Assembly: GCA_964615375.1 (NCBI GenBank)
Contig: CAZTOW010000011.1
Coordinates: forward strand, 62,001 to 126,000
Direction: 5' to 3'
Source of the DNA: CAZKWG01 sp964615375
GTDB lineage: Bacteria; Myxococcota_A; UBA796; CAZKWG01
DNA length: 64,000 nucleotides
The translations under genes and the position numbers were made by a program. A model generated the notes under the pieces. The model was not told the DNA's origin, did not search any database, and was given only the letters and a program-made list of their open reading frames with translations. How positions within the stretch are numbered: the first letter of the stretch is position 1; each line of letters opens with the position of its first letter. This document shows, piece after piece, positions 24,450 through 32,528 of this stretch.

Positions 24450-24499
24450 AAATTGGTGGCAATTATGAGTACCGGTACCGCATTATTGGCACCAATTTT
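24449..24499. promoter_or_regulatory. Long AT-rich inverted repeat upstream of the DUF4143 ATPase gene
   Basis: AAAATTGGTGGCAAT (24449-24463) and ATTGGCACCAATTTT (24485-24499) are reverse complements with one mismatch in 15 bases. Between them is the perfect palindrome GTACCGGTAC (24469-24478), whose centre nearly coincides with that of the outer repeat. The composition is far more AT-rich than its surroundings. It may be an operator, or the end or target of a mobile segment. Confidence 0.55.
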
Positions 24500-24544
24500 C
24501 ATCCCAGGCTCCGATCCCGAGCCCATCCAGGCCCCTTCCACCCC

Positions 24545-25273
24545 TCACAGCTGCGGGATCATCGGCAGGATCATCAGCTCCGGCACCGCGTAGCGCTCCG
24601 AGCTCTTCGCGATGTGCACCACCGTCAGCGCGATCTCCTCCGGCTTCAGGAAATCCCGCTTTGGATCGATGCGATCCGTGGGGAAGGGGTAGTAGCTCAT
24701 CCCGTCCCAGAAGGGGGTGTCGATGCCGCCGGGGCAGACGGTGGTGACCTTCACGTTGTGGCGCTGGGCCTCCATGCGCAGGGTGCCGGAGAAGCCGTTG
24801 AGCGCCCACTTGCTGGCGTTGTAGGCGCTCTCGTTTGGCATGTGCCACTTGCCGGCGATGGAGCTGATGTTGATGATGAGCCCGTGCTGCTGCTTCTTCA
24901 TCAGGCGGAAGGCGGCCTGCGAGCCGAAGAAGGCGCCCTTGACGTTGGTGGCCATCATGAGGTCGAAGTCGCCCTCGGTGACCTCCTCGAAGGGGCCGTA
25001 GATGGCCAGCCCGGCGTTGTTGATCATGACGTCGAGCTTGCCGAATTCGGCCTCGGCCACCTCGACCAGGCGGAAGACGTCCTCGACCACGCGCACGTCG
25101 GTCTGCACGGCCAGGGCGTCGCCGAGGTGGCTGGCGAGGGCGTCGAGCTCTGGCAGGTTGCGGGCGCCGAGCACCAGGCTGGCGCCCTCCTCGGAGAAGG
25201 CCTCCGCCATGCAGCGCCCCAGCCCGCGGCTCGCGCCCGTGATGCAGACCACCTTGCCCTTCATCGCCTTCAT
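24545..25273 (-). CDS. Short-chain dehydrogenase/reductase (SDR)
   Basis: Classical NAD(P)-dependent SDR of 242 residues. The nucleotide-binding glycine motif is TGASRGLG (12-19), NNAG follows about 75 residues later, and the active site is a Ser in the ISSIAG strand with YNASK. The size matches the family. I chose ATG 25273, with AGGAAGG at the right distance; the next in-frame ATG is 25264. Substrate cannot be told from sequence. It is divergent from glmU, separated by about 140 bases that include a run of nine G (25342-25350). It lies about 115 bases upstream of the DUF4143 ATPase on the same strand. Confidence 0.9.
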   Translation of the reverse strand: MKAMKGKVVCITGASRGLGRCMAEAFSEEGASLVLGARNLPELDALASHLGDALAVQTDVRVVEDVFRLVEVAEAEFGKLDVMINNAGLAIYGPFEEVTEGDFDLMMATNVKGAFFGSQAAFRLMKKQQHGLIINISSIAGKWHMPNESAYNASKWALNGFSGTLRMEAQRHNVKVTTVCPGGIDTPFWDGMSYYPFPTDRIDPKRDFLKPEEIALTVVHIAKSSERYAVPELMILPMIPQL

Positions 25274-25415
25274 CGCGCCCTTCCTCTCCGCGGCCCCGGG
25301 TGTGTGCGGCCGGACCCAGAGTCTACCCCAGCGGCGGCCCCGGGGGGGGGCCGCTGCGCGTGATGCGCCCCCACTTTCACGATATGGAGCTGGGTCACCT
25401 GTGGTGGAGCCGGAA

Positions 25416-26792
25416 GTGTCCGACATCGCGCTCATCCTGGCGGCCGGGCGAGGGACGCGCATGCGCTCCGCGCTGGCCAAGGTCCTGCACCCGCTCCTCG
25501 GCCGACCCATGGTGGGCTGGGCCGTCGCCGCGGCGCAGCAGGCGGGCTTCTCCGTGCAGGTGGTGGTGAACCACCAGGAGCAGGAGGTCCGCGCCGCGCT
25601 GGCCGAGGCGGGCGTGGGCTTCGCGCGGCAGAGCGAGCCGCGGGGCACGGGGCATGCGGTGCTCTGCGCCCTCGACGCGCTCCCCGAGGAGGGGGTGCTG
25701 GTCGTGATGGCCGGGGACTGCCCGCTCCTGCGCCCCAGCACGCTCGCCCACCTGCGCGCGGCGCACGGCGACAACCTCGTCACCGTGCTGACCGCCCACC
25801 TCGCCGATCCGGCGGAGTACGGGCGGGTGCTGCGCGGGCCCGACGGGCGCCCCCAGCGCATCGTGGAGCACGCGGAGGCCAGCCCCGAGATCCGGGCCAT
25901 CCACGAGATCAACACGGGCGTCTACGCCTTCGATCTGGCCTGGCTGCGCGCCGTGCTCCCCACCTTCCAGCCCCACCCGCCCAAGGGCGAGATCTACCTG
26001 ACCGACGCGCTGGAGGCCGCGGCCGGGCGGGTCGGCGCGGTGGTCCACCCCGATCCGGTGGAGGTGCTGGGGGTCAACGACCGCTGGGCGCTGGCTGAGG
26101 CGAAGAAGGTGCTGCGCACGCGGATCCTGCGCGAGCACGCGCTCTCCGGCGTGAGCTTCGACGACCCCGACAGCACCGTGGTCGAGCCGGACGTGCGCCT
26201 GGGCGAGGACGTGGAGATCGGGCCGGGGGCCATCCTGAGCGGGCGCACCGTGGTCGAGGACGGCGCGCGCGTCGGCCCCTACGCGATCGTCCACGACAGC
26301 CACGTCGGCGTCGGCGCCACGGTCCACGCCCACAGCGTGCTGCAGGGCGCGCGCCTGGAGGTGGGCGCCTCGGCGGGCCCCTTCGCCCGGCTCCGGCCGG
26401 GGAGCGTGCTCGGGCCGCGCGCGGCGGTGGGCAACTTCGTGGAGCTCAAGAAGGCGCGCTTCGGCGCGGGGGCCAAGGCGAGCCACCTCAGCTACGTGGG
26501 CGACGCGGACGTAGGCGAGGGCGCCAATATCGGCGCGGGCACCATCACCTGCAACTACGACGGCTTCCAGAAGCACCAGACCACGATCGGCGCGGGGGCC
26601 TTCATCGGCTCCAACACCGCGCTGGTGGCCCCCGTCACGGTGGGCGAGGGCGCCATCATCGGCGCCGGCTCGGTCATCGTCGCGGAGGTCCCGGCCGACG
26701 CCGTGGCCGTGGCGCGCGGGGAGCAGGTGGTCCGCGAGGGCGGCGCCGCGCGGCTCCGAGACCGGAAGCGGGCGCTCAAGGAGAAGGTGTGA
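25416..26792 (+). CDS. glmU: Bifunctional UDP-N-acetylglucosamine pyrophosphorylase / GlcN-1-P acetyltransferase
   Basis: 458 residues, the usual GlmU length. The N-terminal uridylyltransferase domain opens LILAAGRGTRM and continues with a KVLH motif in which the customary Pro before Lys is Ala. The C-terminal left-handed beta-helix carries hexapeptide repeats and the acetyltransferase signature NFVELKKARFG, then NIGAGTITCNYDG. It makes UDP-GlcNAc for peptidoglycan and LPS. I chose GTG 25416 because TGGAG lies six bases upstream and the N-terminus then aligns with other GlmU proteins; GTG 25401 and 25404 are alternatives. Its stop overlaps the helicase start by four bases, so the two are coupled. 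The usual partner glmS is not next to it. Confidence 0.95.
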   Translation: MSDIALILAAGRGTRMRSALAKVLHPLLGRPMVGWAVAAAQQAGFSVQVVVNHQEQEVRAALAEAGVGFARQSEPRGTGHAVLCALDALPEEGVLVVMAGDCPLLRPSTLAHLRAAHGDNLVTVLTAHLADPAEYGRVLRGPDGRPQRIVEHAEASPEIRAIHEINTGVYAFDLAWLRAVLPTFQPHPPKGEIYLTDALEAAAGRVGAVVHPDPVEVLGVNDRWALAEAKKVLRTRILREHALSGVSFDDPDSTVVEPDVRLGEDVEIGPGAILSGRTVVEDGARVGPYAIVHDSHVGVGATVHAHSVLQGARLEVGASAGPFARLRPGSVLGPRAAVGNFVELKKARFGAGAKASHLSYVGDADVGEGANIGAGTITCNYDGFQKHQTTIGAGAFIGSNTALVAPVTVGEGAIIGAGSVIVAEVPADAVAVARGEQVVREGGAARLRDRKRALKEKV

Positions 26793-29092
26793 AGGACCTC
26801 TTCGCCGATCTGAACCCCGAGCAGCGCGCCGCGGTCGAGCAGACCGAGGGGCCGCTGCTCATCCTGGCTGGCGCGGGCTCGGGCAAGACCCGCGTGATCA
26901 CCCGGCGGGTGGCGTACCTGCTCCAGAAGGGCGTCCGCCCCTGGGAGATCTTCGCCGTCACCTTCACCAACAAGGCCGCGGGCGAGATGAAGGAGCGCGT
27001 GGCCCACCTCGTCGGCCCCGACGCCCGGCGCATCCTGGTCAGCACCTTCCACTCGGCCTGCGCGCGCTTCCTGCGGGAGGACATCCCGGTCCTCGGCTAC
27101 GGCAAGACGTTCACCATCTACGACAGCGACGACCAGGCGCGCCTGCTCAAGCACGTCTCGGAGGAGCTGGGGGTCAACACCGAGAAGTACTCGCCGGGGC
27201 GCATCCGCTGGGCCATCGATCAGGCCAAGAACCGGCTGTGGAGCCCCGCGGACCTCGCCGCCCGCCCGCTGATCCCCGGGCGGGCCGTGGACCTGAACGA
27301 CCCCTCGCCGCGGGTCTACGAGCGCTACCAGAAGGCCCTGCGCGAGCACAACGCGGTCGACTTCAACGACCTCGTGAACATGATGGTGCAGATCCTGGAG
27401 GAATTCCCGGAGGTCCGGCGGCGCTATCAGCAGCGCTTCCGGTACCTGATGGTGGACGAGTACCAGGACACCAACCACGCCCAGTACCGGCTCATCCAGC
27501 TCCTGGCTGAGGACGGCTCGCCGAACCTGGCGGTCGTGGGCGACGACGACCAGAGCATCTACGCCTTCCGCGGCGCGGACATCCGCAACATCCAGAGCTT
27601 TCAGCACGACTACCCGGCGACGGTCATCGTGCTGGGCACCAATTACCGCTCGACGAAGAACATCTTCGACGCCGCGACCTCCATCGTGAAGAACAACCCC
27701 CACCGGATCCCGGGCAAGGATCAGATCCGCCCCGCGGCCGGGCCGGGGGAGCCGGTGCGCCTGCTGACCGCCGAGAGCGAGCAGGAGGAGGCGGCGCTGG
27801 TGCTCAAGGAGATCCGCTGGCTGGTGCGCCAGGGGCTGACGGCGGGCGACATCGCCATCATCTTCCGGACCAACGCCGCGAGTCGCCTGCTGGAGCAGGC
27901 CCTCACCTCCGTCAGCATCCCCTATGTGCTGGTGGGCGGGCGGCGCTTCTTCGAGCGGGAGGAGATCAAGGATATCCTGGCCTATGTGCGGCTGGTCCTG
28001 AACCCGGCGGACGAGGTCTCTCTGCTCCGGGCCGTCGCGGCGCCCTCGCGCGGCGTCGGCCCCAAGGCCCTGGAGGCCATCCGGGCCGAGGCCCAGAGCC
28101 GGGGCGTGCCCATGCTGGAGGGCATGAAGGTCTGGGCCGCCGGCGGCGGCAAGGCGCGGGCGGGCGGCGCGGCCTTCGTGAAGCTGATCGGCGCGCTCCA
28201 GGGCGTGGCCATGGCGGTCTCGCCGTCGGAGCTGGTGGCGCGGGTCATCGAGGACTCGGGCTACGCCGACATGCTGCGCTCGGACGGCTCGCCCCCCGCG
28301 CTGGCCAAGCTGGACAACCTCGACGAGCTCGTGCGCGCCGTGGACCAGGCCGCCGCGGAGGGGGAGATCGACGAGGAGCTCTCCGATCCGGTCCTGCGGC
28401 TCCAGGCCTTCGTGGATCGCGCGGCCCTGGTCGCGGGCGCGGACGAGCTGCCCACCGAGGGCGGGCGGATCACGATGCTGACCGCCCACCTGGCCAAGGG
28501 GCTCGAGTTCCCCGTGGTCTTCGTGGTCGGGATGAACGAGGGCGGCTTCCCGCACTTCCGCTCGCTGGAGCGGGTGGAGGACGTGGAGGAGGAGCGGCGC
28601 CTGGTCTACGTGGCCTTCACGCGCGCCGAGCGCCGCCTCTACCTGAGCCGGGCCCGCACCCGCCTCGCCTTCGACCCCGCGCGCCGCCCCTCGCTGCGCC
28701 CCGCCGAGCCGAGCCGCTTCCTCTCCGAGCTCGACCCGCGCGTGCTCGCCTACGGATCGGCCTCGGTCACCTCCACCTCGCGCCCGCCCACTCCGCCGCC
28801 TTCGCGGATGGGGCTCCCGCTGTCCAAGGTCATGCCCGCCGCCCCGGCCCGCCCGGCCCCGCGCGCGTCGGCCTCCGGCGAGCCCGAGGAGGCCGTGGGC
28901 CGCACCTTCGTGCCCGACAGCCCCAACGCCTTCCAGCCGGGCGTGCGCGTCATCCACCCACAGCTCGGGCGCGGCGTGATCCAGGAGCGTCAGGGCGCTC
29001 CCGGAAACCCGAAGCTCGTGATCCTGTTCGACAAGATGGGGCGTCGAACGCTCATTGCCCTGCACGCCAGACTGGAGATAGAGCTGCCGTGA
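26789..29092 (+). CDS. pcrA: PcrA/UvrD-type superfamily 1 DNA helicase
   Basis: 767-residue 3'-5' DNA helicase for repair and replication-fork upkeep. Motifs seen: I AGAGSGKTRVI, Ia FTNKAAGEMKERV, II DEYQDTN, III GDDDQSIYAFRGA, IV YRST, V a TAHLAKGLEFPVV stretch (usually THSAKGLEF, here Ala-His-Leu), VI VAFTRAERRLYL. After a Pro/Ala-rich linker (about residues 650-705) it ends in the PcrA/UvrD C-terminal tudor-like domain (VIHPQLGRGVIQER). The GTG start overlaps the glmU stop as GTGA and AAGGAG precedes it. A pairing of glmU with a helicase gene has no known functional meaning. Confidence 0.95.
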   Translation: MKDLFADLNPEQRAAVEQTEGPLLILAGAGSGKTRVITRRVAYLLQKGVRPWEIFAVTFTNKAAGEMKERVAHLVGPDARRILVSTFHSACARFLREDIPVLGYGKTFTIYDSDDQARLLKHVSEELGVNTEKYSPGRIRWAIDQAKNRLWSPADLAARPLIPGRAVDLNDPSPRVYERYQKALREHNAVDFNDLVNMMVQILEEFPEVRRRYQQRFRYLMVDEYQDTNHAQYRLIQLLAEDGSPNLAVVGDDDQSIYAFRGADIRNIQSFQHDYPATVIVLGTNYRSTKNIFDAATSIVKNNPHRIPGKDQIRPAAGPGEPVRLLTAESEQEEAALVLKEIRWLVRQGLTAGDIAIIFRTNAASRLLEQALTSVSIPYVLVGGRRFFEREEIKDILAYVRLVLNPADEVSLLRAVAAPSRGVGPKALEAIRAEAQSRGVPMLEGMKVWAAGGGKARAGGAAFVKLIGALQGVAMAVSPSELVARVIEDSGYADMLRSDGSPPALAKLDNLDELVRAVDQAAAEGEIDEELSDPVLRLQAFVDRAALVAGADELPTEGGRITMLTAHLAKGLEFPVVFVVGMNEGGFPHFRSLERVEDVEEERRLVYVAFTRAERRLYLSRARTRLAFDPARRPSLRPAEPSRFLSELDPRVLAYGSASVTSTSRPPTPPPSRMGLPLSKVMPAAPARPAPRASASGEPEEAVGRTFVPDSPNAFQPGVRVIHPQLGRGVIQERQGAPGNPKLVILFDKMGRRTLIALHARLEIELP

Positions 29093-29231
29093 GAGCGTCC
29101 CCTTTGCGGCTGGAGCCGGGCGGTGGTACCGTCTCACGCGCACAGGACGGCGCGAACCGCGGTCTCGTCAGCCGGGCCTCGTCGGAAGTCTTCCGGGAGA
29201 AGCAGCGGCAAGAAGAGGGTTCCTTCCTCCC

Positions 29232-30815
29232 ATGATTGTGACCTGCGAGAAATGCGCGGCGCGCTACAAGCTGGATGACGCGAAGGTCTCGGGTCGGGGC
29301 GCCAAGATCACCTGCCCCCGCTGCCGGCACGTCTTCGTCGTCTTCCGCGAGGAGGACCGGGGCGCGCCCGCGAAGGGGCCGGCGTCCACCCTGCTTCCCG
29401 AGGACGGACCCGTGACGCCCGCGGGGGCGGTCACACCGCCCGCCGTCACGCAGCGCCCCTCGACCTCCGGCTCGCGCCCGCAGGCCCCCTCGCCGGTCTA
29501 CACGCCCCCCGCTCCGCCGCCCCCGCCCGCGCCGCGCCGGGACGTGCACACCCTCGACTTCCGCAAGGTGGGCATCGCCTCCTGGAAGGTGCGGGTCAAG
29601 ATCGGCCTCATCTACGACTTCAGCGACTACAAGACGCTGCGCAAGTACATCCAGGACGGCCGGGTCACGGCCTCGGACCTGCTCTCCTACGACGGCAAGC
29701 AGTGGGTCCCCATCGGGGACATCCCCGACCTGGAGATGTACTTCATCGAGGTCTACGAGGCCGCGGAGAAGAAGAAGGAGCGCGACGAGGGCCGGGTCAC
29801 GGGCTCGGACAACCCCTTCGAGGACGAGTCCCCCACGGCCGTGGTCGGGATGAGCGATCTCGCGGCCAGCTCGCTCGCGGGCAACCTTGCCAGCCAGCCG
29901 CCGCCGCCGTCCATCCCGCCCTCGCGCTCGGCCACCCCGACCATCCCGCCGGTGAGCGCGCCGCTGGGCGGCTCCCGCAGCCCGACGCCGACCATCCCGC
30001 CCACGCTGGAGCCGGGCCGCGCCGCCGGGCGCCCCTCGCGCAGCCAGCCCACCATCCCGCCCACCCCCGCCGCGCAGCTCGAGCGGGCCGCCGCCCAGGA
30101 GCGTCAGGGTGGGGGACTTGGGGTGGGAGGCGCCGTCGTGCTGCTGCTCGCCCTGGGCGCGCTCGGCGCCTGGGCCTGGATCAACTTCTTCAAGGATCCG
30201 CCTCCGCCGCCCCCGACCCCCCAGGCCGAGGCCCCCGAGGCCACGACCCCGCCGCCCGACCCGGAGGCCATCCGCGAGAAGGTCCGCGAGGAGCTGCAGC
30301 GCGAGCTGGAGAGCACCGAGCCCCGGGACCCCATCGTGGTGGACGAGCCGAAGCTCATCCCGGTCCGGCCAAAGGACCTCGGGAGCCAGGGGACCTCCGC
30401 GCGCGCCACGACCCCCTCCTCGACCGCTCAGCCCAGCGGCGCCGGGACCATCACCACGGCCCCGGCCAGCGCCAAGGACCACGCCCAGGTGGGCGACGAC
30501 GCCTGGCGCAACGGCGACTACAAGACCGCCGCCGCCGCCTACGGGCAGGCCGCGAGTCTTGAGCCTGCGAGCGCCCTTTATCAGGGCAAGCTGGGCAAGG
30601 CGCTGTACCGGACGGGCGATCTCGGGGGCGCCAGCGCCGCGCTCCTGCGGGCCAACAAGGGGGGCTGGGCCGAGTCCTCGAAGTGGCTGGGCCACATCGC
30701 GCGCGATCAGGGGGACGACCCGGGCGCGATTGGGCATTACAATGATTATCTCAAGACCTCGCCCTCCGACGCCGCTGAGATACAGCGGGAGATCGACAAG
30801 CTGACAGGGAGCTAG
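29232..30815 (+). CDS. Zinc-ribbon / GYF-like / TM / TPR protein, GltJ-like N-terminus (first paralogue)
   Basis: 527 residues. An MJ0042-type zinc ribbon opens the protein (Cys5, Cys8, Cys28, Cys31). Residues about 100-180 form a GYF-like domain (LIYDFSDYKTLRKYIQDGRV and a following KQWVPIGDIPDL). A Pro/Ser/Thr-rich disordered linker with repeated TIPP motifs runs to one transmembrane helix at about 297-315. Beyond the membrane lies a Pro-rich stretch and a C-terminal TPR-like domain (about 415-527). Zinc ribbon plus GYF plus one TM is the arrangement of the Myxococcus gliding-motility protein GltJ/AgmX, whose cytoplasmic part binds the motility GTPase; here TPRs replace the TonB-like end. 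A second paralogue follows five bases downstream. Confidence 0.8.
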   Translation: MIVTCEKCAARYKLDDAKVSGRGAKITCPRCRHVFVVFREEDRGAPAKGPASTLLPEDGPVTPAGAVTPPAVTQRPSTSGSRPQAPSPVYTPPAPPPPPAPRRDVHTLDFRKVGIASWKVRVKIGLIYDFSDYKTLRKYIQDGRVTASDLLSYDGKQWVPIGDIPDLEMYFIEVYEAAEKKKERDEGRVTGSDNPFEDESPTAVVGMSDLAASSLAGNLASQPPPPSIPPSRSATPTIPPVSAPLGGSRSPTPTIPPTLEPGRAAGRPSRSQPTIPPTPAAQLERAAAQERQGGGLGVGGAVVLLLALGALGAWAWINFFKDPPPPPPTPQAEAPEATTPPPDPEAIREKVREELQRELESTEPRDPIVVDEPKLIPVRPKDLGSQGTSARATTPSSTAQPSGAGTITTAPASAKDHAQVGDDAWRNGDYKTAAAAYGQAASLEPASALYQGKLGKALYRTGDLGGASAALLRANKGGWAESSKWLGHIARDQGDDPGAIGHYNDYLKTSPSDAAEIQREIDKLTGS

Positions 30816-30820
30816 CTGCT

Positions 30821-32518
30821 GTGCGGATCGTCTGCAGCAAGTGCAACACCGAGTATGACATCGAGCTCCCGCGCACCGCGATGGAGGGCAAGCACCGCAG
30901 CTTGAAGTTCCGCTGCAGCTCCTGCGGGTTCATCTTCACGACCCATCTGGACGTGGCCAAGGCGGCGGATGAGGGCGCGGACAAGGGCCAGAAGGGCAAG
31001 AGCGCCCCCCAGGCCAAGGGCATCCTGCTGAAGCAGGAGGGCAAGATCTACAACGTGCGCGATCTCGCCACGCTCCAGCGTTGGATCGTGGAGCGGCGGG
31101 TCGGGCGCGACGATCAGATCAGCACGGACGGATCGACCTGGGAGAAGGTCGCCGCCCGCCCGGATCTCTCCTCCTTCCTCGACATCGTGGAGAAGGCGGA
31201 CAGCCCGACCGAGGAGAGCGCGGAGGCCTGGGTCTCCTGGGACGGTCAGGGCGGGAGCCCGCCGCCGCCGCCCAACGAGAGCACGGGGGAGGTGCTCGGC
31301 GCGCTCGAGGCCGACGACGACATGTCCGAGGGCATGAGCGCGGACGAGACCGAGGCCACCGAGGAGATGGAGGAGGAGGAGAAGTCCCGCTTCCGGGACG
31401 ACTTCAGCACCGTCCTCCCCTCCGGCGGGCGCGACGACGGCGCCGGCATCCCGGCCTTCCCCATGGGAGGCGCGCTGGGGCGTCAGGACCCCCTGGCCAT
31501 GGGCGGCCCGCGGGCCACCGGCCAGACCAGCCGTGACCAGGTCTTCGACGCCTTCCCGATGGACGAGGTGGGCGAGGCCGCCGCGGTCGCGCCCGTGACC
31601 CCGGTGGTCCCTGTCGCGCCCGCGCCCGCGCCGGTCGCGCCCGCGCCTGCCCCCGTCGCGCCCGCGCCGGTCGCCCCCGTCCCCGTGCCGGCCCCGACCA
31701 TCTCCGCGCCGGTCAGCGTGCCGGTCAGCGTCCCCAGCATGTCGCCCGGCACCCTGCCCGGCGCCCCGGGGCTCGGCGCGCTCAACCCCGCGCTCGGGCA
31801 GACGGCGCCCGTGCCGGTGCCCATGCCCGTGCCGGTGATGACCAGCGCTCCTGGCGCAACCATCCCGCCCGCGCCGCGGAAGAGCCGCGACCTGGACTGG
31901 GAGGACGAGCGCCGTGGGCGCCCCGCCTCCAGCGTGAACTGGACCCAGATCGCCATCGTGGCCATCGTGGTCTTCGGCTTCGGCGTCATCGTGTGGATGA
32001 TGCGCCCGCAGCAGCAGCAGATGGTGCCGCCCTACCCGGGGCAGGTCCCGGTCGCCCAGGCCCCGACCACCACCCCGGCGACGACCCCGGCGACGACGCC
32101 CACGACCACTCCGGTGACGACGCCTGCCACCACTCCGGCGACGACCCCGGCGACGACGCCCGTGACCACGCCGCCGGTCGAGGCGACCCCCCCGACGACC
32201 AACCCTCCCGCGACGGAGCCTCCCGCGGCCGGCTCCAAGCCCTCCTCGGGCGGCGGCGGCAAGAGCCTCGCGAAGCAGGGCTGGGCCGCGCTGGACAAGG
32301 GGGACTACGCCAAGGCCCGCGCCCTCTGCCTGGACGCCATCGACGCCAACCCGTCCAACGCCGACGCCCAGTACTGCGTGGCCATGGCCTCGGAGAACCA
32401 GGGCGACATCCCCAACGCCGTCATGCGCTACTGCAAGGCCAAGAGCCTCACCGAGGACGGCACGATGATCCGCGAGATCGACGGGATCCTGAAGCGGCTC
32501 GGGCGCACTTGCAACTAG
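30821..32518 (+). CDS. Zinc-ribbon / GYF-like / TM / TPR protein, GltJ-like N-terminus (second paralogue)
   Basis: 565 residues, GTG start, five bases after the first paralogue. Zinc ribbon Cys5, Cys8, Cys32, Cys35. A GYF-like segment lies at about residues 68-130 (KIYNVRDLATLQRWIVERRV, then STWEKVAARPDL). An acidic stretch (about 165-190) and Pro/Val/Ala repeats follow, then one transmembrane helix at about 373-392 (IAIVAIVVFGFGVIVWMM). A periplasmic Thr/Pro repeat encoded by 12-base units (32066-32172) precedes a C-terminal TPR-like domain of about 85 residues. Same order as its neighbour with quite different linkers, so the pair probably forms a hetero-complex spanning the inner membrane. 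A role in polarity, motility or envelope assembly is inference. Confidence 0.8.
   Translation: MRIVCSKCNTEYDIELPRTAMEGKHRSLKFRCSSCGFIFTTHLDVAKAADEGADKGQKGKSAPQAKGILLKQEGKIYNVRDLATLQRWIVERRVGRDDQISTDGSTWEKVAARPDLSSFLDIVEKADSPTEESAEAWVSWDGQGGSPPPPPNESTGEVLGALEADDDMSEGMSADETEATEEMEEEEKSRFRDDFSTVLPSGGRDDGAGIPAFPMGGALGRQDPLAMGGPRATGQTSRDQVFDAFPMDEVGEAAAVAPVTPVVPVAPAPAPVAPAPAPVAPAPVAPVPVPAPTISAPVSVPVSVPSMSPGTLPGAPGLGALNPALGQTAPVPVPMPVPVMTSAPGATIPPAPRKSRDLDWEDERRGRPASSVNWTQIAIVAIVVFGFGVIVWMMRPQQQQMVPPYPGQVPVAQAPTTTPATTPATTPTTTPVTTPATTPATTPATTPVTTPPVEATPPTTNPPATEPPAAGSKPSSGGGGKSLAKQGWAALDKGDYAKARALCLDAIDANPSNADAQYCVAMASENQGDIPNAVMRYCKAKSLTEDGTMIREIDGILKRLGRTCN
32066..32172 (+). repeat. 12-base tandem repeat encoding a Thr-Thr-Pro tract
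   Basis: Nine or so imperfect copies of a 12-base unit (ACGACCCCGGCG and variants) encode TTPA/TTPV units in the periplasmic linker of the second zinc-ribbon protein. Such tracts are extended, possibly cell-wall-spanning, and can change copy number by slippage. Confidence 0.75.
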
Positions 32519-32528
32519 GTGGGCTAGT

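Noticed and set aside
25342..25350. Run of nine G as a phase-variable tract
   Set aside because: Lies between divergent SDR and glmU genes with no promoter I can align to it; length alone is weak evidence in this GC-rich genome.
26555..29143. 862-codon minus-strand frame opposite the PcrA helicase
   Set aside because: Shadow of the helicase gene; no recognisable motifs.
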